A stretch of 43,633 nucleotides of DNA from an uncultured Eubacteriales bacterium (GTDB lineage Bacteria > Bacillota > Clostridia > Oscillospirales > Acutalibacteraceae): NCBI GenBank assembly GCA_900314795.1, contig OMWP01000030.1:1-43633 (forward strand). The letters are read 5' to 3'. The first letter of the stretch is position 1. Every line of letters begins with the position of its first letter. Position numbers and translations under genes: made by a program. Shown in pieces: positions 25,163 through 33,411 of this stretch. Under the pieces are notes generated by a model. The model saw only the letters and a program-made list of their open reading frames with translations. It searched no databases and was not told the origin of the DNA.

Positions 25163-26295
25163 TGAAAAGAATCTTTGCCGCTGTGCTCAGCATTGCGTTG
25201 ACCATACTGCTGTTCACCGCATGCGGGAAATCTGACGATAACATGCCGCTGTTCACTGCGGTTGATCAGTCGAGCCGCAAGGAAGTGACCGCTTCTTTCA
25301 AGAATACCGACAGCGGAGAAACGCTCGAGGTCAAGCTGCAAAAGAAGGACTCCTCCGACAACACGGCGCAGTTCACCGGCAACGCCGATCCCGCAACATT
25401 CGACCGCGTGACCGTCAATGCCGACGGCACCGAGACCATTGAGCTCGCCTATAACGACTATGTCAAAGCGTGGGATCTCTCCTCCGGCAGACCCTACCCC
25501 GGCACGGAAGCGATGGAGCCGCAATACGACCGCGTCGCGTTCGATTATGAGGATCGCAAAAAGGATGTGCTGATCTGGACGCCCGAGGATTATGACGCGT
25601 CCTCCGACGACAAATATTCTGTCATCTATATGACCGACGGGCAGAATCTCTTTGACCGCAAAGCCACCGCTACGGGCAGTTGGGGCGTCGCCGAAAGTGT
25701 AGCCAATATGATGGCAAACGGCGGACAGAAGTGTATCATCGTCGGCATCGAGAACGGCGCTACATGGCGTGATGAAGAGCTGACCCCCGACCTCGGCAAG
25801 GTCACACAGGCAAGCTACGAGGGAGGCAAGGGCAAATACTTCTCCGACTTCGTCGTGGATAAGGTGATGCCCTATGTCAACGAACATTATAACGTGTATA
25901 CCGACCGCGCGCACACCCATATCGCGGGCAGCTCCTCGGGCGGTATCGAGAGCTTTTACATCGCGATGGAGCACCCTGACAAATTCGCCTCCGTCGGCGC
26001 GCTGTCACCAGCATTTTTGCTGTACACCGACGACACATGGGTGGACTATCTGAACAAAAAGGATTTCTCCAAGAACGCGCCGCTCGTCTACCTCTACTGC
26101 GGCAACGGCTCCGGCGATCAGCTCGAGCAGGCGCTGTGCACCGGCACCAAGACCATGCCCAACAACCTGAAAGCATGCAACTATCCCGAGGACAAGGTCA
26201 TCATCAAGCTCTATGAAAACGGCGTGCACAACGAGATGTACTGGCGTGCCGTCTTCCCCGATTATCTCCAATACGCCTTCCCGAAAGCATCATAA
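25159..26295 (+). CDS. Lipoprotein esterase, alpha/beta hydrolase (esterase D / Fes-like)
   Basis: The signal peptide ends in lipobox LFTAC with Cys22. The hydrolase domain (about 125-378) shows VIYMTDGQNLFD, IIVGIENGA, and the nucleophile elbow AGSSSGG with Ser259, then KFASVGALSPAF and a likely catalytic His in GVHNEMYWRAVFPDYL. The N-terminal ~100 residues may be a small beta domain with NADGTETIEL. Such enzymes cleave feruloyl or acetyl esters of plant polymers, siderophore esters or similar. In a dockerin-bearing organism, polysaccharide ester removal outside the cell is plausible (inference). It is coupled to the preceding gene. The second ATG is an equally good start. Confidence 0.85.
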   Translation: MMKRIFAAVLSIALTILLFTACGKSDDNMPLFTAVDQSSRKEVTASFKNTDSGETLEVKLQKKDSSDNTAQFTGNADPATFDRVTVNADGTETIELAYNDYVKAWDLSSGRPYPGTEAMEPQYDRVAFDYEDRKKDVLIWTPEDYDASSDDKYSVIYMTDGQNLFDRKATATGSWGVAESVANMMANGGQKCIIVGIENGATWRDEELTPDLGKVTQASYEGGKGKYFSDFVVDKVMPYVNEHYNVYTDRAHTHIAGSSSGGIESFYIAMEHPDKFASVGALSPAFLLYTDDTWVDYLNKKDFSKNAPLVYLYCGNGSGDQLEQALCTGTKTMPNNLKACNYPEDKVIIKLYENGVHNEMYWRAVFPDYLQYAFPKAS

Positions 26296-26321
26296 AAAGA
26301 ATTGCTTTCAAAAAACCTATT

Positions 26322-26574
26322 CAGCCCCCTCTGACGAGGGTGCAGCAAGAAGATGGTATGTAAGGATCGGTACTTTTCCTGCGGGGGAGAGATAACGTCA
26401 CACTACAATAACAAAACCACGATTGCCTCAATACCATGAGCAATGATTTTGCATTGACGGCTTGAGTCAGAACACAGTTCGTTACTGTGATGCTGCGTTA
26501 TCTCTCCCCCGCGAGCATAAGCGGATATCACGATCTAAGATTCTGCACGCTTGCCCCCTCGTCAGAGGGGGCTG
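26322..26574. repeat. Nested inverted-repeat element, 253 bp
   Basis: The outer arms CAGCCCCCTCTGACGAGGG (26322-26340) and its perfect complement (26556-26574) are 19 bp. The inner arms GCGGGGGAGAGATAACG (26381-26397) and its perfect complement (26496-26512) are 17 bp. The centre (26398-26495) has no coding frame. Further GTCAGAGGG fragments lie at 26603-26660. It has the look of a non-coding mobile element or relic. Confidence 0.7.
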
Positions 26575-26701
26575 AAAGGTCGCACGCGACCCCCGTGACA
26601 TGCGTGTCCGTCAGAGGGGGCGGTATCAACCTCGTGCGAAATATCCTCGTCAGAGGGTGGCTTGATAACGCTTTGCTCTTCAATGAAATTTTTTACAAAG
26701 T

Positions 26702-26727
26702 AAGGCTGTCGCAAACGCGGCAGCCTT
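26702..26727. terminator. Terminator after the TfoX-N gene
   Basis: AAGGCTGTCGC pairs with GCGGCAGCCTT around AAAC. The minus side continues ACTTTGTAAAAAATTTC. It may also serve plus-strand transcripts. Confidence 0.8.
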
Positions 26728-26741
26728 TATATATACAGATT

Positions 26742-27059
26742 TTATTTTCGTTTCTTCTTCGGCATGGGCAGCTCATCCGCCATGGCAGTCACCACCTGCG
26801 TCAACAGCGCCCTGTCGTCGAGCTCTTCGACGAGCAGCATTTCCTTTGCGCCCTCATACGGCAGCTCCATGGGAGCGTCGGGCAGCATTTCTCTCGCTGA
26901 TTTTGTCGGCTTGATCAACAAGCGATTGTCATAGATGCCGCCGAACACTTTTCCTTCTACATAAAGGATGTACTCCCCCATCATCGAGCGATGGGAAAGC
27001 TCCTGCACATCGCCGAGCTGTTCCAAAACATAATCAAGATAATCCTTAGTAGACGCCAT
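26742..27059 (-). CDS. TfoX N-terminal-domain protein
   Basis: The 105-residue protein contains RSMMGEYILYVEGKVFGGIYDNRLLIKPT, which is the core of the TfoX/Sxy N-terminal domain, and lacks the C-terminal domain. In gamma-proteobacteria Sxy controls competence, but in Clostridia these stand-alone proteins have no established role. The C-terminus is basic (KKKRK). The start follows AAAGGAG. It is a single-gene unit with its own terminator. Confidence 0.88.
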   Translation of the reverse strand: MASTKDYLDYVLEQLGDVQELSHRSMMGEYILYVEGKVFGGIYDNRLLIKPTKSAREMLPDAPMELPYEGAKEMLLVEELDDRALLTQVVTAMADELPMPKKKRK

Positions 27060-27107
27060 GAAATGCTCCTTTCCTGCAACGGTGCAAAACTATCGGATGA
27101 TAAAAAA

Positions 27108-27132
27108 CAAGACCGTCATAAAGGCGGTCTTG
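27108..27132 (-). terminator. Terminator of the zinc-ribbon membrane gene
   Basis: CAAGACCG pairs with CGGTCTTG. The minus strand continues TTTTTTATC. Confidence 0.85.
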
Positions 27133-27143
27133 CTGTCATTATC

Positions 27144-27866
27144 TTACTGCTTGTAAACGGTATTATCGAGCAGGGTCGCGATCCACGGGATCTTGCCGAT
27201 CAGGGGCAGTTCTTTTCTCTTGCCGGTAGCCGCGTTGACGATACCGATGATCGCCAGAACGAAGAAGAAGATACTGCCCAGACCCAACAGAACAGCGAAG
27301 ACGTTGTACACATCGCTGTGGACATAGTAACTGGGCATATAATAAAGGTAAGAATAGGAATAGTGACCGGGGAAGATCGCGTTGATGATCGCCATCAGGA
27401 TGCCATAGGTGATACCATAAGCTAGATCTGCCGCAAACAGTGTCGCACCCTGCTTAACATGGAAGCGGGTATAGTCGGACTGTCTTCTGACGAACATGGG
27501 GATCAGGAACAACAGACCCATATAAGAGAGCCATGCGATACCCTTGCTCTGCTGCACATCCATATCGGGAGTGACATACGGCTGAGCATAGCCCTGCTGG
27601 GGAGCGCCGTAGCCGGGCTGGTAGTTTTGCTGGGGAGCCTGCTGATAACCCTGCTGGTAGTTCTGCTGATAATTCTGCTGGTAGTTTTGCTGCGGATCGA
27701 CCGGCTGTGCTACCTGCTGAGGAGCTGCCTGCTGCGGATCGACCGGCTGTGCTACCTGCTGAGAAGCTGCCTGCTGAGCATTCTGCTCGTTGACAAAGGT
27801 TCCGCAGTACGGACAAGCGTTCGCGTTTTCGGGAAGCTGCTGACCGCATTTGTTACAAATAGCCAT
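27144..27866 (-). CDS. Zinc-ribbon, Gln/Tyr-rich, membrane protein (DUF4870-like C-terminal part)
   Basis: The N-terminal CNKCGQQLPENANACPYCG (4-22) is a zinc ribbon. Residues ~27-100 are low-complexity: two copies of QVAQPVDPQQ, then QNYQ-type repeats like a prion-like domain. The C-terminal half has three or four membrane segments with GIAWLSYMGLLFLIPMFV and RFHVKQGATLF, resembling DUF4870 proteins. It may sense or scaffold at the membrane (inference). The start follows an AACGAGG-like site, somewhat weak. It faces the SPFH operon divergently across 410 bp, and both sides have zinc ribbons, hinting at one system. Confidence 0.82.
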   Translation of the reverse strand: MAICNKCGQQLPENANACPYCGTFVNEQNAQQAASQQVAQPVDPQQAAPQQVAQPVDPQQNYQQNYQQNYQQGYQQAPQQNYQPGYGAPQQGYAQPYVTPDMDVQQSKGIAWLSYMGLLFLIPMFVRRQSDYTRFHVKQGATLFAADLAYGITYGILMAIINAIFPGHYSYSYLYYMPSYYVHSDVYNVFAVLLGLGSIFFFVLAIIGIVNAATGKRKELPLIGKIPWIATLLDNTVYKQ

Positions 27867-27932
27867 TTAAATAACCTCGTTTCTGAAATACAGTTTGCCC
27901 GACGGTGTGACGGGCATTATCTTACAGATACT

Positions 27933-27961
27933 ATTATATAGAGTAAAATCCCACAAGTCAA
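27933..27961 (-). promoter_or_regulatory. Promoter of the zinc-ribbon membrane gene
   Basis: On the minus strand TTGACT (27956-27961) and TATAAT (27933-27938) have a 17-bp spacer. A GCCCG/CGGGC hairpin (27898-27916) lies in the leader. Confidence 0.8.
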
Positions 27962-28167
27962 CCTCAGCGGCGATGTTTGGAATACTTGATAAAGACGGCG
28001 TTTTTTGTGATTTACGCTTTGTCATTATTGACAAGAGTCATTGACGATCGATCGGTTTGACCCGGCCTTTCGGTTTATCACGGCAATTGTCGCCTTTGAC
28101 CAAAAACTGCTCTGATATTTTGTGAGATATCACGAGGTCGGTTATGCTGTTCTCAGCATTTGGATAC

Positions 28168-28197
28168 TTGCAATCGACAGCGGATTTATAGTATAAT
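28168..28197 (+). promoter_or_regulatory. Promoter of the SPFH operon
   Basis: TTGCAA (28168-28173) and TATAAT (28192-28197) have an 18-bp spacer, 79 bp before the start. The rest of 27867-28275 shows no gene. Confidence 0.7.
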
Positions 28198-28275
28198 GAT
28201 CTTGTATGATAAATTGCGGGTTTTGTGTTAAGGAAAACCGCCATCTACAAATACTACCAACCGGAGGTCATTATT

Positions 28276-29607
28276 ATGGGACTTATTAAAGCTGCTTTAG
28301 GCTCCGCAGGCGGAGTGCTGGCAGACCAGTGGAAAGAATTCTTCACCTGTGACGCGATGCCCAAGACGGTGCTCGCGCGCAAAGGACAGAAAAAGACGTC
28401 GGCTCGCTCCTCAAATACCAAGGGCAGCGACAACGTCATCTCGGACGGCTCCGGTCTGATCGTCGCCGACGGTCAGTGCGCGATCATCACCGATCAGGGT
28501 GTTGTAGCGGAGATCTGTGCCGTACCCGGACAGTATACCTATAATTCCGCGACCGAGCCCTCCATCTTCACCGGCAAGTTCGGCGAATCGCTCAAGCGCA
28601 CCTTTATGGAGTTGGGCAAGCGCTTTACCTACGGCGGTGAACCGCCCAAGGATCAGCGCGTGTACTACTTCAACACCCTCGAGCTGATGGAGAATCCCTT
28701 CGGCACCGCTCAGCCCATCCCCTTCCGTGTAGTCGACAGCAAGATCGGTCTCGATATCGATACCTCTGTCCGCTGCAACGGCTACTACAGCTACATCATC
28801 GACAACCCGATCATTTTCTATACCAAGGTCTGCGGCAACTTCGCGGGCGGCGACTATGAGCGCGCCGAGCTCGACCGCATGCTCAAGACCGAATTCATCG
28901 GCTCTCTGCGTCCCGGCTTCGGCAAGCTGTCCGACCTCGAGATCCGTCCCAACCAGATTCCCAATCATGAAGAGGATCTGCTCAAAGCTCTCAACGAGAT
29001 CCTTGACGAAAAATGGGGACAATTGCGCGGCTTGAAGCTCGTATCCCTCGCGTTCCAGAACGTCGATATCCCCGAGGAAGATCAGAAGATGATCAAGGAG
29101 ATCCAGCGCAACGCGGCGCTGCGCGATCCCAATATGGCGGCGGCTCATCTGGTCGGCGCTCAGGCACAGGCGATGCAGGATGCCGCCAACAACCAGAACG
29201 GCGCGGTCGGCGCGTTCATGGGCATGGGCATGGCACAGGGCGCAGGCGGCGCCAATGCCGCGAGCCTGTTCCAGATGGGTCAGCAGCAGCAAGCGCAACA
29301 GCAGGCAGCTCAACCCGCTCCGGCGGCACCGGCTCAGGGCGGCTGGACCTGTCCCTCCTGCGGCAAGCAGGCGACCGGCAAATTCTGCACCGAGTGCGGC
29401 ACTAAAAAACCCGAGGACAACGGCTGGACCTGCTCCTGCGGCGCGGTCAACAAGGGCAAGTTCTGCTCCAACTGCGGCGCAAAGAAGCCCGAGGGCGCTC
29501 CGCTGTACAAGTGTGACAAGTGTGGCTGGGAGCCGGAGGATCCGCACCATCCGCCGAAGTTCTGCCCCGAGTGCGGCGACGTTTTCGACGATAACGATAA
29601 AGTATAA
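28276..29607 (+). CDS. SPFH-domain protein with three C-terminal zinc ribbons (YdjI-like)
   Basis: SPFH proteins build scaffolds on membranes. Residues ~1-300 match the YdjI / virion-core-protein type: MGLIKAALGSAGGVLADQWKE, SGLIVADGQCAIITDQG, FGTAQPIPFRVVDSKIGLDI and FQNVDIPEEDQKMIKEIQR. An Ala/Gln/Gly-rich linker follows, then zinc ribbons CPSCGKQATGKFCTECG, CSCGAVNKGKFCSNCG and CDKCG...FCPECG. Bacillus YdjI is shorter (about 320 residues), so the ribbons are extra here. I chose the ATG at 28276 because GGAGG precedes it, while the longer frame to 28225 lacks a site. The next two genes are zinc-ribbon and TPM proteins, as in Bacillus ydjG and ydjH, but pspA is absent. Confidence 0.87.
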   Translation: MGLIKAALGSAGGVLADQWKEFFTCDAMPKTVLARKGQKKTSARSSNTKGSDNVISDGSGLIVADGQCAIITDQGVVAEICAVPGQYTYNSATEPSIFTGKFGESLKRTFMELGKRFTYGGEPPKDQRVYYFNTLELMENPFGTAQPIPFRVVDSKIGLDIDTSVRCNGYYSYIIDNPIIFYTKVCGNFAGGDYERAELDRMLKTEFIGSLRPGFGKLSDLEIRPNQIPNHEEDLLKALNEILDEKWGQLRGLKLVSLAFQNVDIPEEDQKMIKEIQRNAALRDPNMAAAHLVGAQAQAMQDAANNQNGAVGAFMGMGMAQGAGGANAASLFQMGQQQQAQQQAAQPAPAAPAQGGWTCPSCGKQATGKFCTECGTKKPEDNGWTCSCGAVNKGKFCSNCGAKKPEGAPLYKCDKCGWEPEDPHHPPKFCPECGDVFDDNDKV

Positions 29608-29628
29608 TCTTTTGACCAATACCGATTT

Positions 29629-29660
29629 GTAGGGGAGGCTATAGGCACACTATAGCCTTT
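29629..29660. repeat. GTAGGG hairpin within the SPFH operon
   Basis: AGGCTATAG pairs with CTATAGCCT around GCACA. It lies 21 bp after the SPFH stop and could tune expression of the next gene. Confidence 0.7.
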
Positions 29661-29765
29661 CCTTCATCAACACCGATCCCCTGTCATCCTGAGGCAAAGC
29701 CGAAGGATCTTATCTTATCCATCTCTCAAATTCTCCCCGAATCACGATTATGAAAAGGAGTAACT

Positions 29766-30848
29766 ATGGCAGTACAAGAATATAAATGCCCGTGCTGCAG
29801 CGGCGCGTTAGCCTTTGACAGCACCGTACAAAAAATGAAATGCCCCTTCTGCGATACCGAGTTCGAGGTCGAGGCCCTCAAGGCGTATGACGAGGACCTG
29901 AACAATGAAGGTACCGACAAGCTCGAATGGGACACCAACGCCGGCACACAGTGGACGACTGACGAAGCGACCGGACTGCGCTCATACATCTGTCAGAGCT
30001 GCGGCGGCGAGATCGTCGGCGATGAGAACACCGCGGCGACCGAATGTCCCTTCTGCGGCAACCATGCGATCATCATGCAGCAGTTCTCGGGCGCGTTAAA
30101 GCCCGACTACGTCATCCCCTTCAAGCTCAATAAGGAAGCTGCCAAGGCGGAATACCTCAAGCATTTACAGGGCAAGTTCCTGCTGCCCAAGGTCTTTAAG
30201 GATGAGAACCATATCGACGAGATCAAGGGCATCTATGTCCCGTTCTGGCTGTTCGATTCCGACGCCGATGCGGACATTCGCTTCCGCGCGACCCGCACCC
30301 ACGCCTGGTCGGACTCCGACTACAACTATGTGGAGACCTCCTACTACTCCGTCTACCGTGCGGGCAGCATTGCGTTCGACCACGTTCCCGTGGACGGCTC
30401 CACCCGCATGCCCGACGATCTGATGGAGAGCATCGAGCCGTTCAATTTTGCGGACGCGGTCGATTTCCAAACCGCGTATCTCTCGGGCTACTTTGCCGAC
30501 AAGTATGATGTAGACGCAGAAGCCTCCATCGACAGAGCCAACACGCGTATCAAGACCTCTACGGAGGACGCGTTCCGCGATACGGTGCAGGGCTATGTCA
30601 CCGTCACGCCCGAGTACTCCTCGGTTCGTCTGCACGACGGCAAGACGAAATATGCCTTCTACCCCGTATGGCTGTTGAACACCACCTACAAGGATGAGAA
30701 ATACACCTTTGCCATGAACGGCCAGACGGGTAAATTCGTCGGCAACCTCCCCACCGATAAAGGCAAGTTCTGGAAATTTGCCGCCATCGTCACCGCTGCC
30801 GCGGGCGCTTTGATCTACGGCGGCATGTGGCTGATGCAGTTACTGTAA
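29766..30848 (+). CDS. Double zinc-ribbon membrane protein (YdjG-like)
   Basis: Two N-terminal zinc ribbons, CPCCSGALAF...CPFC (9-29) and CQSCGGEIVG...CPFCG (77-98), precede a large soluble domain with DYVIPFKLNKEAAK, KGIYVPFWLFD, DYNYVETSYYSVYRAG and KYAFYPVWLLNTTY. One C-terminal membrane helix, AAIVTAAAGALIYGGMWLMQ, anchors it. Length 360 is close to Bacillus YdjG (about 340). In Bacillus, YdjG and YdjH tether YdjI and PspA to the membrane under envelope stress (family knowledge). The start follows AAAAGGAG. Confidence 0.8.
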   Translation: MAVQEYKCPCCSGALAFDSTVQKMKCPFCDTEFEVEALKAYDEDLNNEGTDKLEWDTNAGTQWTTDEATGLRSYICQSCGGEIVGDENTAATECPFCGNHAIIMQQFSGALKPDYVIPFKLNKEAAKAEYLKHLQGKFLLPKVFKDENHIDEIKGIYVPFWLFDSDADADIRFRATRTHAWSDSDYNYVETSYYSVYRAGSIAFDHVPVDGSTRMPDDLMESIEPFNFADAVDFQTAYLSGYFADKYDVDAEASIDRANTRIKTSTEDAFRDTVQGYVTVTPEYSSVRLHDGKTKYAFYPVWLLNTTYKDEKYTFAMNGQTGKFVGNLPTDKGKFWKFAAIVTAAAGALIYGGMWLMQLL

Positions 30849-30860
30849 GGAGGTGCCGAT

Positions 30861-31637
30861 ATGACAAAACGTATTACAGCGGCATTATTTGCCGTGATCC
30901 TGATCCTTTCGATCGCGATCCTACCCGCGTATGCCGAAAGCACCTACAACTACAAGCTGGATGATGCCGCGAATGTGCTCAATCCCAATGAAGAGTCCCA
31001 ACTGCTCTCCACGATCAAGGAAGTCAGCGACACATGCAAATGCAATCTCGCGTTCGTGACCGTGAACGACATAAACGGCGCGAGCTTCTCGCACAACGGC
31101 ACAACGCAGGATTATGCCGACCGCTACTATGAGAACGAATACGGCAAAAATACCGACGGTATCGTCGTGTTGCTGGTGCTCAACAACGGCAAGGGCAAGC
31201 GCGACATTTACATCTCCACCTCGGGCAAATGCATCAAGCGACTCACCGACAGCGAGAACGAGGATATCCGCGACGAGGCGATCAAAAAACATAATCCCGA
31301 TTCCAAGGGGTATTATGACTTTTTGAACGCGATCGCGCTGGGCATCAAAAAGGCAGTACCCCCGCATCTGAAATGGTATATGCTCCCGTTGGCGTTTTTG
31401 ATCGGCTTCGGTATCGCGATGCTCATCCTGATGTTCATGAAGAAGCAGCTCAAGAGCGTTGAGATGCAGCGCGGCGCGGTCAGCTATGTCCGCTCCGGCA
31501 GCATGAACGTCACCGCGGCGCGTGACTCGTATCTGTACAGCACCGTCAGCCGTACTGCACGACCCAAGAATACCGGCAGCAGCTCACACACCAGCTCCGG
31601 AGGCGGTACCCACGGAGGCGGCGGCAGTTCGTTCTGA
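30861..31637 (+). CDS. TPM-domain exported membrane protein (YdjH-like)
   Basis: A signal peptide ending PAYAES is followed by a TPM domain (about 30-155) with DDAANVLNPNEESQL, CNLAFVTVNDI, DGIVVLLVLNNGKGKRDIYIST and a membrane helix WYMLPLAFLIGFGIAMLILMF. The cytosolic tail is Ser/Arg-rich and ends in SSGGGTHGGGGSSF, the Gly/Ser tail seen in many TPM proteins. Length 258, like YdjH. It starts 12 bp after the preceding gene with AAGGAGG, and a strong terminator follows, closing the operon. Confidence 0.85.
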   Translation: MTKRITAALFAVILILSIAILPAYAESTYNYKLDDAANVLNPNEESQLLSTIKEVSDTCKCNLAFVTVNDINGASFSHNGTTQDYADRYYENEYGKNTDGIVVLLVLNNGKGKRDIYISTSGKCIKRLTDSENEDIRDEAIKKHNPDSKGYYDFLNAIALGIKKAVPPHLKWYMLPLAFLIGFGIAMLILMFMKKQLKSVEMQRGAVSYVRSGSMNVTAARDSYLYSTVSRTARPKNTGSSSHTSSGGGTHGGGGSSF

Positions 31638-31665
31638 TCGCACAAAAAACCTGATAAAACACAAC

Positions 31666-31691
31666 ATCCCCCATGTCGGAACATGGGGGAT
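31666..31691 (+). terminator. Terminator of the SPFH operon
   Basis: ATCCCCCATGT pairs with ACATGGGGGAT around CGGA, followed by TTCTTT. Confidence 0.92.
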
Positions 31692-31839
31692 TTCTTTGTG
31701 TCTGATTCTGTGATCGCCTCGGGGCTGTCATGCTGGATTGTTAAGTCAGACCGTTCCGCTCAGATAACGCGTCTATCCATCATTCGTATCGGGACGGCAT
31801 TACTGCCTGACAGCGGCGGGCGGTGCACCGGAAGCTGTT

Positions 31840-31926
31840 TTACTCCTCTTCTTCATCATCAGCGTGCGCCGAGAAAATGGCGGCGATCGCCAGGATAAGC
31901 GCTAAAATGGCAATGATCTTTTTCAT
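31840..31926 (-). CDS. 28-residue exported or membrane microprotein with acidic end
   Basis: The minus strand encodes a peptide with MKKIIAILALILAIAAIF, then SAHA and DDEEEE. This looks like a signal peptide with a cleavage-like AHA followed by a six-residue acidic end, or a tiny single-span membrane protein. The ATG is preceded by AAAGGAGGG, one of the best ribosome sites in the window, which argues for real translation. It lies 13 bp after the RlmI-like gene and probably shares its transcript. Function unknown. No family is recognised. Confidence 0.65.
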   Translation of the reverse strand: MKKIIAILALILAIAAIFSAHADDEEEE

Positions 31927-31939
31927 GGTTGTCCCTCCT

Positions 31940-33157
31940 TTACACGATTTGGAATATATAAAATTTTAAATAGTCTGTTTCCTCAACGCCCCACAGGATG
32001 GGGTGATCGGCGCTTTGCTGTCTGCACTCGATCTGTCGGAGGCTGACGTTCGCGTCAGCGGCGGCGGAATACAGCATCTTGCGGAACTGCTCGTCGGGCA
32101 TGAAGTGCGAGCAACTGCAGGTCGCGAGGTATCCTCCGCGGGGCAGGAGCTTCATCGCCTTGAGGTTGATCTCCTTGTAGCCGCGCTGTGCGGCGCGCGC
32201 GGTGGAGCGCGATTTGGTGAACGCGGGCGGATCAAGGATGATAAAGTCCCAGTCACGGCGGTGCTCCTGTTCCGCCTGCGTCAACAGCTCAAACACATTT
32301 GCGGTGACGAAATCGAGGTTGGTCATGCCGTTTAATGCTGCGTTGCGCTTTGCCATATCGATGGCGGTCTGTGACACATCCACGGCGGTGACATGCTCCG
32401 CGACGGTCGCGGCGTTCAGCGCGAAGGCGCCCGTATGGGTGAAGCAGTCGAGCACCTTTTTACCCTTCGCGATCTTCATAACGGCACGGCGGTTGTACTT
32501 CTGGTCGAGGAAGAAGCCGGTCTTCTGCCCGTTGATGTAGTCCACCAGATAGCGGATGCCGTTCTCGGTGATCTCGACCTCGCCGCTGAGATCGGTGCGC
32601 AGTCCGTTCATTTTGAAAAAGCCCTTGTATTCCTCGAGCCCCTCCAGCTCGCGCACCTTGACGTCGTTGCGCTCATAGATCGCGTCGATCGTGTAGCCGC
32701 GTTCTCTCAACACTTTGACCAACAACTTGAAGATCGTTTCCTTGACACGATCGGTGCCTAAGGACAGCACCTGCGCGACCAGAATATTCTCAAACTTGTC
32801 CACCGTTAATCCGGGGAAGCTGTCCGCCTCGCCGAAAATCAGGCGGCAGGAGGAAAAATCCTCGCCCATCACGGTCAGGCGGTAATCGACCGCGTACTCG
32901 ACGCGGCGGCGATAGAACGCCTCGTCAAAGCGGTCGTTCGCGTTTTTGGAGATGATCCGCACACGGATCTTGGAATGGTCGTTGATGTACCCCGAGCCGA
33001 GATAACGACCCTTTTCGGTCAGCACATCGACGATGTCGCCGTTCTCATAGCTGCCGTCGATCGTTTTGATCTCGTCATGATAGACCCAGATATGGCCGCC
33101 CTTGATGAAGCGCTCGCATTTTTTGCTGACGGTGACCCGCGGGTATCCTCTGTCCAT
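31940..33157 (-). CDS. RlmI-like class I rRNA (cytosine-5) methyltransferase
   Basis: RlmI methylates C1962 of 23S rRNA in E. coli. An N-terminal PUA domain has HIWVYHDEI and ENGDIVDVLTEKGRYLGSGYIN. A central RlmI linker has NGQKTGFFLDQKYNR. The Rossmann domain has VLDCFTHTGAFALNA, and the catalytic region shows IILDPPAFTKS and ATCSCSHFM. I chose the ATG at 33157 because AGGAG lies 7 bp upstream. The seven-codon longer frame has none. Length 405. RlmI or the related YwbD name would fit, and the rRNA position is not proven. It is followed by the microprotein gene. Confidence 0.92.
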   Translation of the reverse strand: MDRGYPRVTVSKKCERFIKGGHIWVYHDEIKTIDGSYENGDIVDVLTEKGRYLGSGYINDHSKIRVRIISKNANDRFDEAFYRRRVEYAVDYRLTVMGEDFSSCRLIFGEADSFPGLTVDKFENILVAQVLSLGTDRVKETIFKLLVKVLRERGYTIDAIYERNDVKVRELEGLEEYKGFFKMNGLRTDLSGEVEITENGIRYLVDYINGQKTGFFLDQKYNRRAVMKIAKGKKVLDCFTHTGAFALNAATVAEHVTAVDVSQTAIDMAKRNAALNGMTNLDFVTANVFELLTQAEQEHRRDWDFIILDPPAFTKSRSTARAAQRGYKEINLKAMKLLPRGGYLATCSCSHFMPDEQFRKMLYSAAADANVSLRQIECRQQSADHPILWGVEETDYLKFYIFQIV

Positions 33158-33192
33158 GTCGCTCTCCTGATAGTGCATTGATCGTCGATTGT

Positions 33193-33234
33193 GATTGCCA
33201 CAGCATCGGCATCTCTGCCGATACCTCGTAATGA
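33193..33234. repeat. CATTGCGAGG / GGCAATCTC-type hairpin in the RlmI-like leader
   Basis: GATTGCCAC and CGTAATGA ends enclose ATCGGC and GCCGAT as inner stem. Confidence 0.6.
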
Positions 33235-33247
33235 TAAGTATAATATG

Positions 33248-33275
33248 ATTATAGCATATTTCAGTGAAAGTGCAA
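33248..33275 (-). promoter_or_regulatory. Promoter of the RlmI-like gene
   Basis: On the minus strand TTGCAC (33270-33275) and TATAAT (33248-33253) have a 16-bp spacer with extended TGC. Confidence 0.75.
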
Positions 33276-33301
33276 CCGAAAATCGACGCGATTTGCTATA
33301 G

Positions 33302-33330
33302 TTGCAAAAATTGTCAATATATGGTATAAT
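33302..33330 (+). promoter_or_regulatory. Promoter of the membrane gene at 33412
   Basis: TTGCAA (33302-33307) and TATAAT (33325-33330) have a 17-bp spacer. Confidence 0.8.
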
Positions 33331-33339
33331 AACCATAAT

Positions 33340-33381
33340 ACTGATCACTAACCACTAACCACTGACCACTGATCACTCATA
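33340..33381. repeat. Heptad array H6 in a 5' leader
   Basis: Six units: ACTGATC, ACTAACC, ACTAACC, ACTGACC, ACTGATC, ACTCATA. It starts about at the expected transcription start of the next gene. Confidence 0.85.
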
Positions 33382-33411
33382 CCAGCTCACGCTCTGTAAG
33401 GGAGGTAAGTT

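Noticed and set aside
28038-28244. Minus-strand frame of 68 codons in the SPFH operon promoter region
   Set aside because: It overlaps the promoter at 28168-28197, and no ribosome site or family likeness is visible.
29666-29765. Separate small gene or second promoter between the SPFH and zinc-ribbon genes
   Set aside because: No good -35/-10 pair and no frame with a ribosome site other than that of the next gene.
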